From Paenibacillus sambharensis (GTDB taxonomy: Bacteria > Bacillota > Bacilli > Paenibacillales > Paenibacillaceae): 64,000 bases of DNA. The notes beneath the pieces are model-generated. The model saw only the letters and a program-made list of their open reading frames with translations. It was not told the DNA's origin and searched no databases. Position 1 is the stretch's first letter, and each line of letters begins with the position of its first letter. Below, one piece after another: positions 8,359 to 16,456 of the stretch. The stretch is from NCBI RefSeq assembly GCF_003233845.1, contig NZ_QKRB01000057.1, forward strand, positions 310,001-374,000. Direction: 5' to 3'. A program made the translations under genes and the position numbers.

Positions 8359-9588
8359 ATGAACTTGGCAGAAATGCTGGGCTATGCGGACATTGCCCAA
8401 CTGGCCCGGATTGCCGGTGTTTACCGCTGCGAGTGCAGCGGCCACTCAAAGCATGAATTGATTCAGGCTATCCTGGTAGCAGTAAGCGGGAAAGAGATGT
8501 TCGACAGTCAGCTTGAGGACATGCCTATCGAGGACCTTCGTTTTCTCAACTCCCTGCTGTTTGACTCCAGAGATGCCTTCAGTTTGGAGGATTTAATTGC
8601 CCGTGCCAGAAACTGCAGCTTTGGTACAGAGCAGCAGACGATGGGGGTTGACGCGCCCAGCATGGGCGAAACGCTTCCAGACAAGGTCCTGAGCAAGCAG
8701 ACACCGGCAGGCAGGTCACCCTCTAAACGCTCAGCCAAGAAAGAGAAGCCGGCAGCACAGCCGGGTCCCCGAGATACCATTGCGAGATTTAAGCATCTGG
8801 GATGGCTGTTTAACGGCCACAGCGGGATGGATCGGTATCTGTTCCATGTACCAAGCGACATGAAGCAGCGCTTCAAGGAAGCGTTGGCAAGGCGGTACCG
8901 CAAAATGATTAAGGAATGTGAGGAACCCCATGTCTACCGGGATGAACAGACGCTTCTGGCGGATGATATGCTGCATCTGCTCCGCTATGTAGATCAGCAG
9001 GAAATTCCGCTGACAGTAGAAGGGGCCATGTACAAACGGCAGACGCAGCAGGTACTAGAGCTGCTGTCCGTTACAGAGGAGCTGCCTGCCAAGGGAGCGT
9101 GGCGGTTTGGTTATGGCCGCAGGTTTAAGGATTACCCGGACCGGTTGTCTCTGCTGTACGATTTTTGTTATTACGGCGGGCTGATCTCGGAGGCCGATAT
9201 GCGATTAACGCTCACCATGGCGGGTAAAGAAAAACTAGAAGGTAAGCGCAGAGAAGAGCCATTGGAGTTTTATCGCTTCTGGCTTCGCCTGTATAAGGGA
9301 GCGGTGCCGAATCTGGCAGCAATCGTCCATTGGATTGATGAGCTGGCTGTGAAGTGGGTCGCAATTGACTCCCTGAAATCGGAACTGCTGCCGCTTATCA
9401 GACCCTTCTATTACGATTCGGCGGAAACGGTATTCAATCAGCGAGTAATCATGATGATGCTGCACTTAGGTTTGCTGCGTATAGGAGAAGATGAGCAAGG
9501 CAGTCAGGTTGTCCGGATGACGGCCGCGGGACAAGCGATTGTCCGGGGCGTTCATGTTTCGGAGCAGGAACACATTCGACTTGATTGA
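8359..9588 (+). CDS. Protein of unknown function with an N-terminal SAP/Rho-N-like segment
   Basis: I do not recognise this 409-residue soluble protein. The start at 8359 has GGAGG at 8347-8351 seven bases upstream; an upstream in-frame ATG at 8338 lacks a site. Residues 1-45 form a short helical pattern (leucine-rich, ending HSKHELIQAIL) that resembles SAP or Rho-N helix-extension-helix folds. A Lys/Pro/Ser-rich linker follows at about 105-145. The rest is an alpha-helical region of about 260 residues rich in Arg, Trp and Tyr, with no signal peptide or membrane segment. A role with nucleic acid is a guess from the N-terminus. It is flanked by a terminator upstream and a new promoter at its own stop codon. 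Confidence 0.7.
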   Translation: MNLAEMLGYADIAQLARIAGVYRCECSGHSKHELIQAILVAVSGKEMFDSQLEDMPIEDLRFLNSLLFDSRDAFSLEDLIARARNCSFGTEQQTMGVDAPSMGETLPDKVLSKQTPAGRSPSKRSAKKEKPAAQPGPRDTIARFKHLGWLFNGHSGMDRYLFHVPSDMKQRFKEALARRYRKMIKECEEPHVYRDEQTLLADDMLHLLRYVDQQEIPLTVEGAMYKRQTQQVLELLSVTEELPAKGAWRFGYGRRFKDYPDRLSLLYDFCYYGGLISEADMRLTLTMAGKEKLEGKRREEPLEFYRFWLRLYKGAVPNLAAIVHWIDELAVKWVAIDSLKSELLPLIRPFYYDSAETVFNQRVIMMMLHLGLLRIGEDEQGSQVVRMTAAGQAIVRGVHVSEQEHIRLD

Positions 9589-9613
9589 CAAGGTGTAAGA
9601 CGGTTGATAGAAT
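9585..9613 (+). promoter_or_regulatory. Sigma-A promoter of the carbonic anhydrase-like gene
   Basis: TTGACA (9585-9590) and TAGAAT (9608-9613) with a 17-base spacer give 11 of 12 consensus bases. The -35 overlaps the stop codon of the preceding gene. Transcription should begin near 9620. Confidence 0.75.
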
Positions 9614-9632
9614 CTCTCCAATATATGGAGAG
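9614..9632 (+). promoter_or_regulatory. Palindrome at the transcription start, possible operator
   Basis: CTCTCCA (9614-9620) and TGGAGAG (9626-9632) form a perfect seven-base inverted repeat with a five-base spacer. It directly follows the -10 and covers the expected start point. Its right arm includes part of the Shine-Dalgarno, GGAGAGGGG. DNA-level operator function is more likely than an RNA hairpin, because most of the left arm would not be transcribed. Confidence 0.45.
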
Positions 9633-9644
9633 GGGAAGTCCGTC

Positions 9645-10151
9645 ATGATTATTCCTTACAGGGGAACAGCGCCTTCTATAGCCGAGCTGGTTTATGTGGC
9701 TGAAGGTGCCAAGTTAATTGGCGAAGTCAAGGTCGGGTCTGAAAGCTCGATATGGTTCAACGCGGTATTAAGGGGCGATATGGCCCCGATCGAAATCGGG
9801 AAACGTTGCAATATTCAGGATGGCGTGGTCGGCCACGTGAACACGGGTCAGCCGCTCATTCTGGAGGATGAAGTGTCGGTTGGACATGCAGCCATCATTC
9901 ATGGCTGCCGCTTGGGTAGAGGCACATTAATCGGTATGGGGGCCATCGTACTAAACGGGGCAGACGTCGGTGAATATGCTTTAATAGGAGCGGGTTCAAT
10001 CGTAACCGAAAACAAAACAATTCCTCCTTATACGCTTTCCTTGGGTTCGCCTGCCAGAGTCGTCAGAGAATTGAACGAGCACGATCTTCAGCGGATGAAA
10101 AGGACGATGGAAAGCTACGTGGCGAAAGGAAAGGAATACAGGATGGGATAA
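9645..10151 (+). CDS. Gamma-class carbonic anhydrase-like protein
   Basis: A 168-residue left-handed beta-helix protein of the gamma carbonic anhydrase/PaaY/YrdA group, with hexapeptide repeats over most of its length. Three histidines in the usual zinc positions are visible in VVGHVNTG and SVGHAAIIHG. Family members may hydrate CO2, though several have no measured activity, so the function is likely but not proven. The start is ATG 9645, after GAGAGGGG at 9628-9635. The upstream frame to 9585 runs through its own promoter and is not coding. Eight bases separate its stop from the apparent ATG of the next frame, where a later start is preferred. Confidence 0.85.
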   Translation: MIIPYRGTAPSIAELVYVAEGAKLIGEVKVGSESSIWFNAVLRGDMAPIEIGKRCNIQDGVVGHVNTGQPLILEDEVSVGHAAIIHGCRLGRGTLIGMGAIVLNGADVGEYALIGAGSIVTENKTIPPYTLSLGSPARVVRELNEHDLQRMKRTMESYVAKGKEYRMG

Positions 10152-10174
10152 ACACCGGTATGGGGGTGGATCCT

Positions 10175-10357
10175 ATGGATAAGATGAAAGTCACGTATGA
10201 AGCAATGCTTGGATTGGCTGCGGAAATGGTACTGGATGAAGCCGTTCTTGATTTCCGTAGGAAACGGATATATGACGAAATTGATAGAGCGCTAGCGGAC
10301 GGGGACGAGGCTGGATTTCAGAAGCTTACGGAAGAACTTAAGGCGTTGTGTAACTAA
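10175..10357 (+). CDS. IDEAL-domain small protein
   Basis: A 60-residue protein consisting almost entirely of an IDEAL domain (DEAVLDFRRKRIYDEID-type pattern with acidic residues and alternating leucines). This short domain is found in Firmicute proteins, including B. subtilis YpiB, which lies at the equivalent place before ypiF-qcrABC. Here the larger UPF0302 part of YpiB is absent. I prefer ATG 10175, with GGGGGTGG at 10162-10169, over ATG 10160. The function is unknown. A strong terminator follows. Confidence 0.75.
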   Translation: MDKMKVTYEAMLGLAAEMVLDEAVLDFRRKRIYDEIDRALADGDEAGFQKLTEELKALCN

Positions 10358-10384
10358 CCGGCCTATTGAACCTTGCCCAGCATA

Positions 10385-10430
10385 AGCCCGTATCCGGCTG
10401 TAACAGACAGCCGAACGGGCTGTTTTTTTT
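10385..10430 (+). terminator. Strong intrinsic terminator
   Basis: AGCCCGT (10385-10391) plus CGGCTGT (10395-10401) pair with ACAGCCG (10407-10413) and ACGGGCT (10415-10421), with a small asymmetric internal loop. Eight T residues follow. It isolates the qcr block from upstream genes. Confidence 0.88.
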
Positions 10431-10538
10431 GACGCGGATTAGCTTGTGCGAGGCCTCTATTTACCGTTTGCAGGATTCTGGCGTTGTGGTAACATGAGAG
10501 ACATTGCATATAAGTTACATATGAAGGCAGGGGAAAGT

Positions 10539-10961
10539 ATGAAATTCAGTGAGTTTGATCATACGCGCTGGGCGGAGCTTCAGTTGTACTTTGATACATG
10601 CGTTCTGCCCGTCACCGGAATGACAGGGGCTGAAACGCCGGCTGAAGCGACTGAGAAGCTGGAGAAACTGCGGGATCTGCTGGATCTGGTTGAAGTTCCT
10701 TTCAAGGGCAGGACGGTCACCTACCCAGCCCTGCATTATACGGGGGAAGGCAGCAGGCTTGAGGAAGCGGTTGCTTTTGCGGCGGGGAAAATGAAGAAAA
10801 ACGGATTTAAACATGTGATCGTCGTCAGTCTCCCGGAGCTTGGTGCTGAAGTGCAGGATGTAGATTATGTGATTTACCCTTCTCAGGAAGGTGATTTTCC
10901 TCTCAGCGCAGAAGTTATGAATGCTGTACAGCAGTTGTGGAGAAAGCAAAACGAAAGTTGA
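10539..10961 (+). CDS. ypiF: DUF2487 protein, YpiF-like
   Basis: A 140-residue soluble protein of unknown function, identified mainly by position directly before qcrABC, as ypiF in B. subtilis, and by overall character. The start ATG 10539 follows AGGGGAAAG; the open frame from 10446 has no supporting site. The first half is acidic and helical (EKLEKLRDLLDLVEV), followed by a strand segment ending HVIVVSLPEL. No catalytic motif or membrane segment is seen. A link to cytochrome bc assembly is guilt by association only. Confidence 0.65.
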   Translation: MKFSEFDHTRWAELQLYFDTCVLPVTGMTGAETPAEATEKLEKLRDLLDLVEVPFKGRTVTYPALHYTGEGSRLEEAVAFAAGKMKKNGFKHVIVVSLPELGAEVQDVDYVIYPSQEGDFPLSAEVMNAVQQLWRKQNES

Positions 10962-11090
10962 AGACGGGCTTGTCAGTGCATATTCGCATCTTGCTATGGG
11001 GAAAATTAGGTAATGGGAGCTCAAATGTGACAAAATCGCAACAAATTAACGATTGTAAATGTGGAAAGTTTCAAATTATGTGACGGATTC

Positions 11091-11119
11091 TTGACGCTCC
11101 AAACCGCCTAGGCTATTAT
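11091..11119 (+). promoter_or_regulatory. Promoter of qcrABC
   Basis: TTGACG (11091-11096) and TATTAT (11114-11119) are 17 bases apart and lie 81 bases before the qcrA start. Two TGTGAC half-sites occur upstream, near 11027 and 11080. They do not form a clear Rex or Fnr palindrome, so I make no regulator call. Confidence 0.65.
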
Positions 11120-11199
11120 AAGTTATGTCTTGGTTCGTCATGGTTTTTGTCGTCCGGACAAGACCAGATATACGATTGGCAAAGGGGGTAGAACAGTAG

Positions 11200-11733
11200 A
11201 TGAGCAAACACGATCAACGTGAACAAACACATAACACCGTGAAACGCAAAGAAATGTCCCGGCGTCAATTTTTGTCATATACGCTTGGTGGCGCAACCGC
11301 ATTTATGGCGGGCGGCGCGGTATTGCCGATGATTCGTTTTGCGGTGGATCCTATTCTGACAAAGAAAAGTGAAGGTACGTATGTGAAGGTTGTGGAGGAG
11401 AGCAAGATCACAACCGAGCCTCAGGAATTTAAATTTCAAATTCATCAGGTAGATGGCTGGTATGAGAGTGACCCGCAGCTTTCAGCATGGATTTCCAAGG
11501 ATGAATCAGGGGAGATATTCGCCCTGTCGCCTGTCTGCAAGCATTTGGGCTGCACCATTAGCTGGAACACTCAGAACAACAACCAGTACTTCTGTCCATG
11601 CCATGAAGCGCGCTATACGAAAGACGGCAAGAATCTTGCTGTCGCGCCGAATCCGCTGGATGAGTACGAAGTGGATGTGAAAGACGGTTTTGTGTACCTG
11701 GGACCTGTCAAAGGCAATACACGTGTGGAATAA
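11200..11733 (+). CDS. qcrA: Menaquinol:cytochrome c reductase, Rieske iron-sulfur subunit
   Basis: This is the 2Fe-2S subunit of the cytochrome bc complex that passes electrons from menaquinol to cytochrome c at the membrane. Cluster ligands are visible as C113 and H115 (CKHLGC) and C132-P-C134-H135 (FCPCH). A twin-arginine motif, SRRQFL at residues 20-25, precedes a hydrophobic segment (about 27-49), so it is probably Tat-exported and stays membrane anchored. The 177-residue length is normal. The start has GGGGGTAG about 10 bases upstream. It is first in qcrABC, with 16 bases to qcrB. Confidence 0.96.
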   Translation: MSKHDQREQTHNTVKRKEMSRRQFLSYTLGGATAFMAGGAVLPMIRFAVDPILTKKSEGTYVKVVEESKITTEPQEFKFQIHQVDGWYESDPQLSAWISKDESGEIFALSPVCKHLGCTISWNTQNNNQYFCPCHEARYTKDGKNLAVAPNPLDEYEVDVKDGFVYLGPVKGNTRVE

Positions 11734-11749
11734 GGAGGCGTAACAACAG

Positions 11750-12421
11750 ATGTTTAAGACGGTATACAACTGGATTGACGAACGTCTGGATATCACGCCG
11801 ATGTGGAGGGACGTTGCGGATCATGAAGTACCGGAGCACGTTAACCCGGCGCACCATTTCTCCGCATTCGTATATTGCTTCGGCGGGCTGACGTTTTTTA
11901 TTACAGTCATTCAAATTCTGTCAGGTATGTTCCTGACCATGTATTACGTGCCGGATATTATTAACGCTTACGCGAGCGTTGACTATCTGCAGCATAAGGT
12001 CGCCTTTGGCGGTATCGTGCGCGGCATGCACCACTGGGGTGCCAGTCTCGTCATTGTCATGATGTTCCTACATACACTTCGGGTATTCTTCACCGGTTCC
12101 TACAAGGCGCCTCGTGAAATGAACTGGGTAGTAGGAATGCTGATTTTCTTCATTATGCTAGGACTTGGTTTCACCGGTTACCTGCTTCCGTGGGATAACA
12201 AAGCTTATTATGCCACTAAGGTAGGCATTCAGATTGCCGAATCCGTACCTTACCTGGGGCCATACATTCAAGAGCTGCTCCAGGGCGGTGAAGTAGTCGG
12301 CGCTCAGACGCTGACCCGATTCTTCGCGATTCATGTATTTTTCCTGCCGGGCGCGCTGCTGGCCATGCTGGGGGCTCACTTCCTCATGATCCGCAGACAA
12401 GGTATTTCCGGACCACTATAA
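11750..12421 (+). CDS. qcrB: Menaquinol:cytochrome c reductase, cytochrome b subunit
   Basis: A cytochrome b6-type membrane subunit (223 residues, four transmembrane helices) carrying two b hemes and the quinone sites. Heme-ligand histidines fall in GMHHWGAS and FLHTLRV of one helix and in AIHVFFLPG and GAHFLM of another. Cys43 in FVYCFGG matches the cysteine that binds the extra c-type heme in cytochrome b6 and Bacillus QcrB. The Shine-Dalgarno AAGGAGG lies about 11 bases before the ATG. Confidence 0.96.
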   Translation: MFKTVYNWIDERLDITPMWRDVADHEVPEHVNPAHHFSAFVYCFGGLTFFITVIQILSGMFLTMYYVPDIINAYASVDYLQHKVAFGGIVRGMHHWGASLVIVMMFLHTLRVFFTGSYKAPREMNWVVGMLIFFIMLGLGFTGYLLPWDNKAYYATKVGIQIAESVPYLGPYIQELLQGGEVVGAQTLTRFFAIHVFFLPGALLAMLGAHFLMIRRQGISGPL

Positions 12422-12440
12422 TAGAAGGGAGAGCTGCACC

Positions 12441-13325
12441 ATGTCCGAAAGCTACAAAGCCAAGGAACGTGTGGTATATGTGGGCGACTCCCGGGTTCGC
12501 AAAGGGAACATGCCTAACGTGCCAGCAGATTACACGTCTTATCCAGGTAAATCGGAAGCATTCATTCCGAACTTCCTGCTGAAGGAATGGATGGTCGGCT
12601 GTGTCGTATTAGTCGGCTTCCTCGTTCTGACGATTACTCATCCGGCTCCGCTCGGTTATCCGGCTGACCCGACGAACGGCGCTTTTATACCGATGCCGGA
12701 CTGGTACTTTCTGTTCATTTATCAGCTGCTGAAATATCCTTATCTCTCTGAGAACTACGTTGTTCTCGGTACGATCGGGATTCCAGGCATCGCATTCGGC
12801 GCGCTTCTGCTTGCGCCATTCCTGGACACGGGCAAGGAACGCCGTTTCTACCGCCGTCCAATTGCATCTTCACTGATGATTCTCTCACTCATCGCATGCG
12901 TATATCTGACGAAGGTATCCTGGGATCACTACACGCATGAGCTTGAGAAGACGAACACCATTCCGGAGCACATTGAGCGTGAAGAGAAGGCTCGTGAAGC
13001 GGCTATGGCTGGTCAGGAGCGTCCGAACTACACGAAGCAGCCTGAGCTTCCTGCAGTAGTAGATGCCGGTGATCCGGCAACGAGCATTATTCAGGCACAG
13101 TGTCTGTCCTGCCACGGAACCGAGTATGAAGGCAGAGGCAACATACCACCGCTTCGCGGTGTAGGCGACAAGTACTCGAAAGAGGAAATCGCCGAGATCG
13201 TGACGAACGGCCGAGGCGGTATGCCGGCATTTGGCGAAGGAAAAGGCGGCAATGTTGAACTGTCCGCTGAAGAGATCGACCAGGTATCCACCTGGCTTGC
13301 AAAGCAGAAGGCGGCAGCCGAATAA
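12441..13325 (+). CDS. qcrC: Menaquinol:cytochrome c reductase, subunit IV-cytochrome c fusion
   Basis: A 294-residue fusion typical of Firmicutes. The N-terminal half is subunit IV with three membrane helices and the quinol-site motif PDWYF (residues 86-90). The C-terminal half is a cytochrome c domain outside the membrane. Heme attaches at C221-x2-C224-H225 (CLSCH), and the likely axial methionine is in GGMPAFG. A hydrophilic Lys/Glu-rich linker at about 165-205 joins the two parts. It is the last gene of the operon and is followed by a strong terminator. Confidence 0.96.
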   Translation: MSESYKAKERVVYVGDSRVRKGNMPNVPADYTSYPGKSEAFIPNFLLKEWMVGCVVLVGFLVLTITHPAPLGYPADPTNGAFIPMPDWYFLFIYQLLKYPYLSENYVVLGTIGIPGIAFGALLLAPFLDTGKERRFYRRPIASSLMILSLIACVYLTKVSWDHYTHELEKTNTIPEHIEREEKAREAAMAGQERPNYTKQPELPAVVDAGDPATSIIQAQCLSCHGTEYEGRGNIPPLRGVGDKYSKEEIAEIVTNGRGGMPAFGEGKGGNVELSAEEIDQVSTWLAKQKAAAE

Positions 13326-13343
13326 TAGAGCTTACTTGTGAAG

Positions 13344-13375
13344 CCTGACCGTTACTTGTAACGGTCAGGTTTTTT
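13344..13375 (+). terminator. Intrinsic terminator after qcrC
   Basis: CCTGACCGTTAC (13344-13355) and GTAACGGTCAGG (13358-13369) form a perfect 12-base inverted repeat, followed by six T residues. Confidence 0.88.
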
Positions 13376-13452
13376 ATGTCACAATAATGGAATCGGGACA
13401 AGGTTAATCGTATACATAAGCAGTTTATTGATCAGAAAGAGGTGCTGACAGC

Positions 13453-14094
13453 TTGTCTATCTCCTGGCTTTGGAGCCGAGCGCTCCTGCTTAACCGCAGC
13501 TTCCTATGGCTGCTCTTCACCGTGAACGCCGCAGGAACGGTTTACGGTTATATGTGGTACGGGGACCAGCTGGCGGAGACGGCTGCAAACCATCCGCTGT
13601 GGCGGCTGGTGTTCGTGCCGGACAGCCCGACAGCGAGCCTGTTTTTTACATTGTCGCTCCTGTTCCTGCTCTATCCTCCAGGAAGGGATAACCGGCCGAT
13701 GAACCTGCTCCGGTCCTTCGTGGAAGCCTTTGCTGTACTCACGCTCATTAAATATGGTGTATGGGCGGTAGGTATCAACTTTGCGCAGCAGGCGCAGGGC
13801 AGTCCGCTGGACTGGCAGAACTGGATGCTCATTGTTTCGCATGCAAGCATGGCTGTTGAAGGGCTGCTGTATGTCCGGTTCATGATCTTTGGCCGTACTG
13901 CGGCCTGCGTCATACTGGGCTGGCTGCTGCTTAATGATGCCGTCGATTACACGTACGATGTCTATCCATGGCTGCCGCGTGTGCTTGAACCATATGTGCC
14001 GACAGTTCGGAACCTTACCATTCTGTTATCGCTTATCAGCTTCTTCGTCAGTCTCCTGGCATTGTCTCTGGTGAAACGGGAGAGGAAGGTATAA
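13453..14094 (+). CDS. ypjA: DUF1405 membrane protein, YpjA-like
   Basis: A 213-residue membrane protein with about six hydrophobic helices. It is placed between qcrC and ypjB exactly as ypjA in B. subtilis. The family (DUF1405) has no established function. The start is TTG 13453, with GAGGTG at 13439-13444 eight bases upstream; no ATG fits the frame at that point. The last residues are basic (VKRERKV) and cytoplasmic. It is probably cotranscribed with ypjB, 43 bases on. Confidence 0.8.
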   Translation: MSISWLWSRALLLNRSFLWLLFTVNAAGTVYGYMWYGDQLAETAANHPLWRLVFVPDSPTASLFFTLSLLFLLYPPGRDNRPMNLLRSFVEAFAVLTLIKYGVWAVGINFAQQAQGSPLDWQNWMLIVSHASMAVEGLLYVRFMIFGRTAACVILGWLLLNDAVDYTYDVYPWLPRVLEPYVPTVRNLTILLSLISFFVSLLALSLVKRERKV

Positions 14095-14137
14095 AAGGGA
14101 CGGCTTCCCCATAGGATGGTAGGGGAGGGGATGTCCA

Positions 14138-14974
14138 TTGAAAATTCAGATGACCATGCTGCTGGTAGCAGCTCTATTAATAGGCTTTGGCCATGCGCAG
14201 GCTTCTCGGGCGGAAGCTCTTAAGCCGGAGACAGGAAGCAAGCTGGAACAGCTTGCCGTATTGGCGGATGGCTTCTATCAGGCGTCGATGGACAGCAACC
14301 GCCAGCTGGCTTACAGCTATTTGACGCGGCTGAAGCGTGTAATGGCAGATGCTGAGCTGCGGCAGATCGGCAACAGGGAAGGCTGGTTCGCGGTTGACGA
14401 TCGAATGGTTCAAGCGGAATCTTCCGTGCGGAATGGCCGTACGGCTTATAACTGGAGGGAAGATGCGGCACAGCTTCGTCTTGCGATCGATGCATTGGCC
14501 AAGGAGCAACAATCCTTATGGATGCAGTACGAGCAGCTGCTGCGGGATGATCTGGCAAGGCTAAAGCAGGCGTGGCAGCGGGGAGGAAAAGATGGAGCCC
14601 TGGCAGCCTCCGCTGCCTTGTCGCAGCTTAAGCAGCATGCTGAGCGGCTGGAGGCGGCGGCTTATGTGGCACGCGGTGCAGAGCCGGTTAACCTGCTCAA
14701 AGACCGCATCAGCTATACAGACAAGCTGATCCGGTCGGCCGAGCACGGGAATGTGAAGCAAAGCTGGGTGGACCAGTCGCTGGTCATGCTCACCGATGCC
14801 GTTGACCAGCTGTTCGAGAACGGAGAGCAGGCTGTTGATGTGCCCGTGGCGGGCAGTCCGGCATGGCAGTGGATGTTTACGATCAGCCTGATTATACTCG
14901 CTGCCTTGTTCTATACCGGACTCCAGAAATACCGCTTCGACCGACATGGCATAACACCGGCCAAACGGGGCTGA
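14138..14974 (+). CDS. ypjB: Sporulation protein YpjB-like
   Basis: A 278-residue envelope protein. A signal peptide covers about residues 1-27, a long helical extracytoplasmic region rich in Ala, Gln and Leu follows, and a single C-terminal membrane helix lies near residues 243-262 with a short basic tail. B. subtilis YpjB occupies the same position and is annotated as a sporulation protein. The start is TTG 14138 with GGGGAGGGG just upstream. It ends 13 bases before the convergent yitT stop, with no terminator hairpin between. Confidence 0.78.
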   Translation: MKIQMTMLLVAALLIGFGHAQASRAEALKPETGSKLEQLAVLADGFYQASMDSNRQLAYSYLTRLKRVMADAELRQIGNREGWFAVDDRMVQAESSVRNGRTAYNWREDAAQLRLAIDALAKEQQSLWMQYEQLLRDDLARLKQAWQRGGKDGALAASAALSQLKQHAERLEAAAYVARGAEPVNLLKDRISYTDKLIRSAEHGNVKQSWVDQSLVMLTDAVDQLFENGEQAVDVPVAGSPAWQWMFTISLIILAALFYTGLQKYRFDRHGITPAKRG

Positions 14975-14987
14975 TCATTGTTCTCTC

Positions 14988-15857
14988 TTATGATTCCTTA
15001 AAGCCCTCACCAATGACATCATGGACTTCGCCAACGACGATGAAGGCCTTGGGATCGATCGACTGGGCGATCAGCTTAAGCCGCCGGATCTCCTGCCTGC
15101 CGACCACGCAGTATACCATCTGCTTGTCCTGTCCGGAGAAGGCGCCGATGGCCGGAACAATGGTTACACCGCGGTCAAGCTGACTGGTAATGACCGCGGC
15201 CATCTCGTGGCCCTGCGCAGTGATAATGGAGAAGGACTTGGCGGCATACGCGCCTTCCTGGATGAAATCGATGACCTTGGCAGCGATAAACACCACTACA
15301 AGCGTGTACAACACCCTCTCCTTCGGGATAAAGATTAGGGACAGTCCGATGATAACCGCGTCCATGGCAAGGATAACCTGTCCCATGCTCCATCCGCGGC
15401 CTCTTGAAGCGATACGGGCCAAAATATCCGCTCCGCCTGTCGTCGCGCCGAAGCGGAATACAAGGCCAAGGCCTGCCCCAAGCGTCACACCGGCGTATAG
15501 TCCGGCAAGCAGAAGGTCGCGGTCTGTCCGGAACGGGTCAATGATCCCGCGGTGCATAAGCAGCTCAATCAGCCATAAGAAGAAGGTTAGCGACAAGGTG
15601 CCGTAGATGGTCATGAACATCTGGCTTCCTCCCAGCTTTCGCCAGCCGACGACGAACAGAGGAATGTTGAGCAGCAGTGTTGAGATGAACAGGGGCAGAC
15701 CGAATGCATAATTCAGCAAAATGCTGATGCCGGTAACGCCGCCCTCCATAAACTGGTTGGGCAGGACGAAATAATGCAGCCCGAAAGCATAGATGGCTGT
15801 TCCGGCCGAAACCGCAACAAGCACGCGGAGCTTGATTCCCCGCAGAAACGTAAGCAT
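14988..15857 (-). CDS. ypjC: YitT-family membrane protein (YpjC-like)
   Basis: A 289-residue member of the YitT/DUF161 family. Several hydrophobic helices occupy the first 190 residues (NQFMEGGVTGIS near residue 37 and a glycine-rich TTGGADILA segment). A cytoplasmic DUF2179 domain follows at about 215-280. No transport substrate is established for the family. It is the only minus-strand gene of this block, as ypjC in some relatives. A TATAAT -10 and a long palindrome lie in front of it (15902-15945). Confidence 0.85.
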   Translation of the reverse strand: MLTFLRGIKLRVLVAVSAGTAIYAFGLHYFVLPNQFMEGGVTGISILLNYAFGLPLFISTLLLNIPLFVVGWRKLGGSQMFMTIYGTLSLTFFLWLIELLMHRGIIDPFRTDRDLLLAGLYAGVTLGAGLGLVFRFGATTGGADILARIASRGRGWSMGQVILAMDAVIIGLSLIFIPKERVLYTLVVVFIAAKVIDFIQEGAYAAKSFSIITAQGHEMAAVITSQLDRGVTIVPAIGAFSGQDKQMVYCVVGRQEIRRLKLIAQSIDPKAFIVVGEVHDVIGEGFKES

Positions 15858-15901
15858 AATGTACCCTCCATTGATAGCAGCAGTGACTGATTTATTCTTC
15901 C

Positions 15902-15945
15902 ATTATACAATATACATTATCACATGCTGATCCTGGTATGTGATA
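15902..15945 (-). promoter_or_regulatory. Promoter with overlapping 8-base inverted repeat before ypjC
   Basis: On the minus strand TATAAT (15907-15902) is preceded 17 bases upstream by TCAGCA, a weak -35. TATCACAT (15918-15925) and ATGTGATA (15938-15945) form a perfect inverted repeat with a 12-base spacer across that -35. Poor -35 plus palindrome suggests a regulated promoter. Confidence 0.5.
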
Positions 15946-16067
15946 TTTGTTTATCAGGCAGACATGCGTGGACCGGAAGTCTCTGCACTCTTCGGACAGG
16001 CATTGTTTTCAGCTGTTCTTTGCGATAACATAATAAGAGAAAACTGCTGGCTGGAGGGAACAGGAAC

Positions 16068-16403
16068 TTGTCTGATAAATCATTAGCTTCCATTCAGAAG
16101 GAAGTCGATCAATACATAGGTCAGTTTAAAGAAGGTTATTTCAGCCCGCTGGCGCTTATGGCCCGTTTAAGCGAGGAAGTGGGAGAGCTTGCGCGGGAAG
16201 TCAATCACCAGTTCGGTCCGAAGCCGAAGAAGCCGGATGAAGCCGATAACTCCATTGAGATGGAGCTTGGTGATATTCTCTTCATATTATCCTGCTTTGC
16301 GAATTCTCTCGGAATCAGCCTGACAGAAGCACATGATAAAGTAATGAACAAATTCAATACCCGTGATGCCGGCCGCTGGACCCGCAAAGAGACCGAACAG
16401 TAA
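16068..16403 (+). CDS. ypjD: MazG-like nucleotide pyrophosphohydrolase (YpjD)
   Basis: A 111-residue all-alpha NTP pyrophosphatase of the MazG/YpjD type, which removes pyrophosphate from nucleoside triphosphates. Metal-binding acidic residues appear as EEVGELAREV (E-x2-E pattern) and the downstream ELGDILF (E-x2-D). The start is TTG 16068, after GGAGGG at 16053-16058. It heads a plus-strand block with the TPR gene, dapB, mgsA and the bacillithiol genes. Confidence 0.9.
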   Translation: MSDKSLASIQKEVDQYIGQFKEGYFSPLALMARLSEEVGELAREVNHQFGPKPKKPDEADNSIEMELGDILFILSCFANSLGISLTEAHDKVMNKFNTRDAGRWTRKETEQ

Positions 16404-16456
16404 GCGCCGTTTGTACATATGCTGTAATTAAAGCTGTGTACAAGGAGGCTGGGCGA

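Noticed and set aside
11020-11090. TGTGAC repeats upstream of qcrA as Rex or Fnr sites
   Set aside because: TGTGACAAAATCGCA has the wrong spacing (five bases) and an imperfect second half-site, so no confident regulator site can be called.
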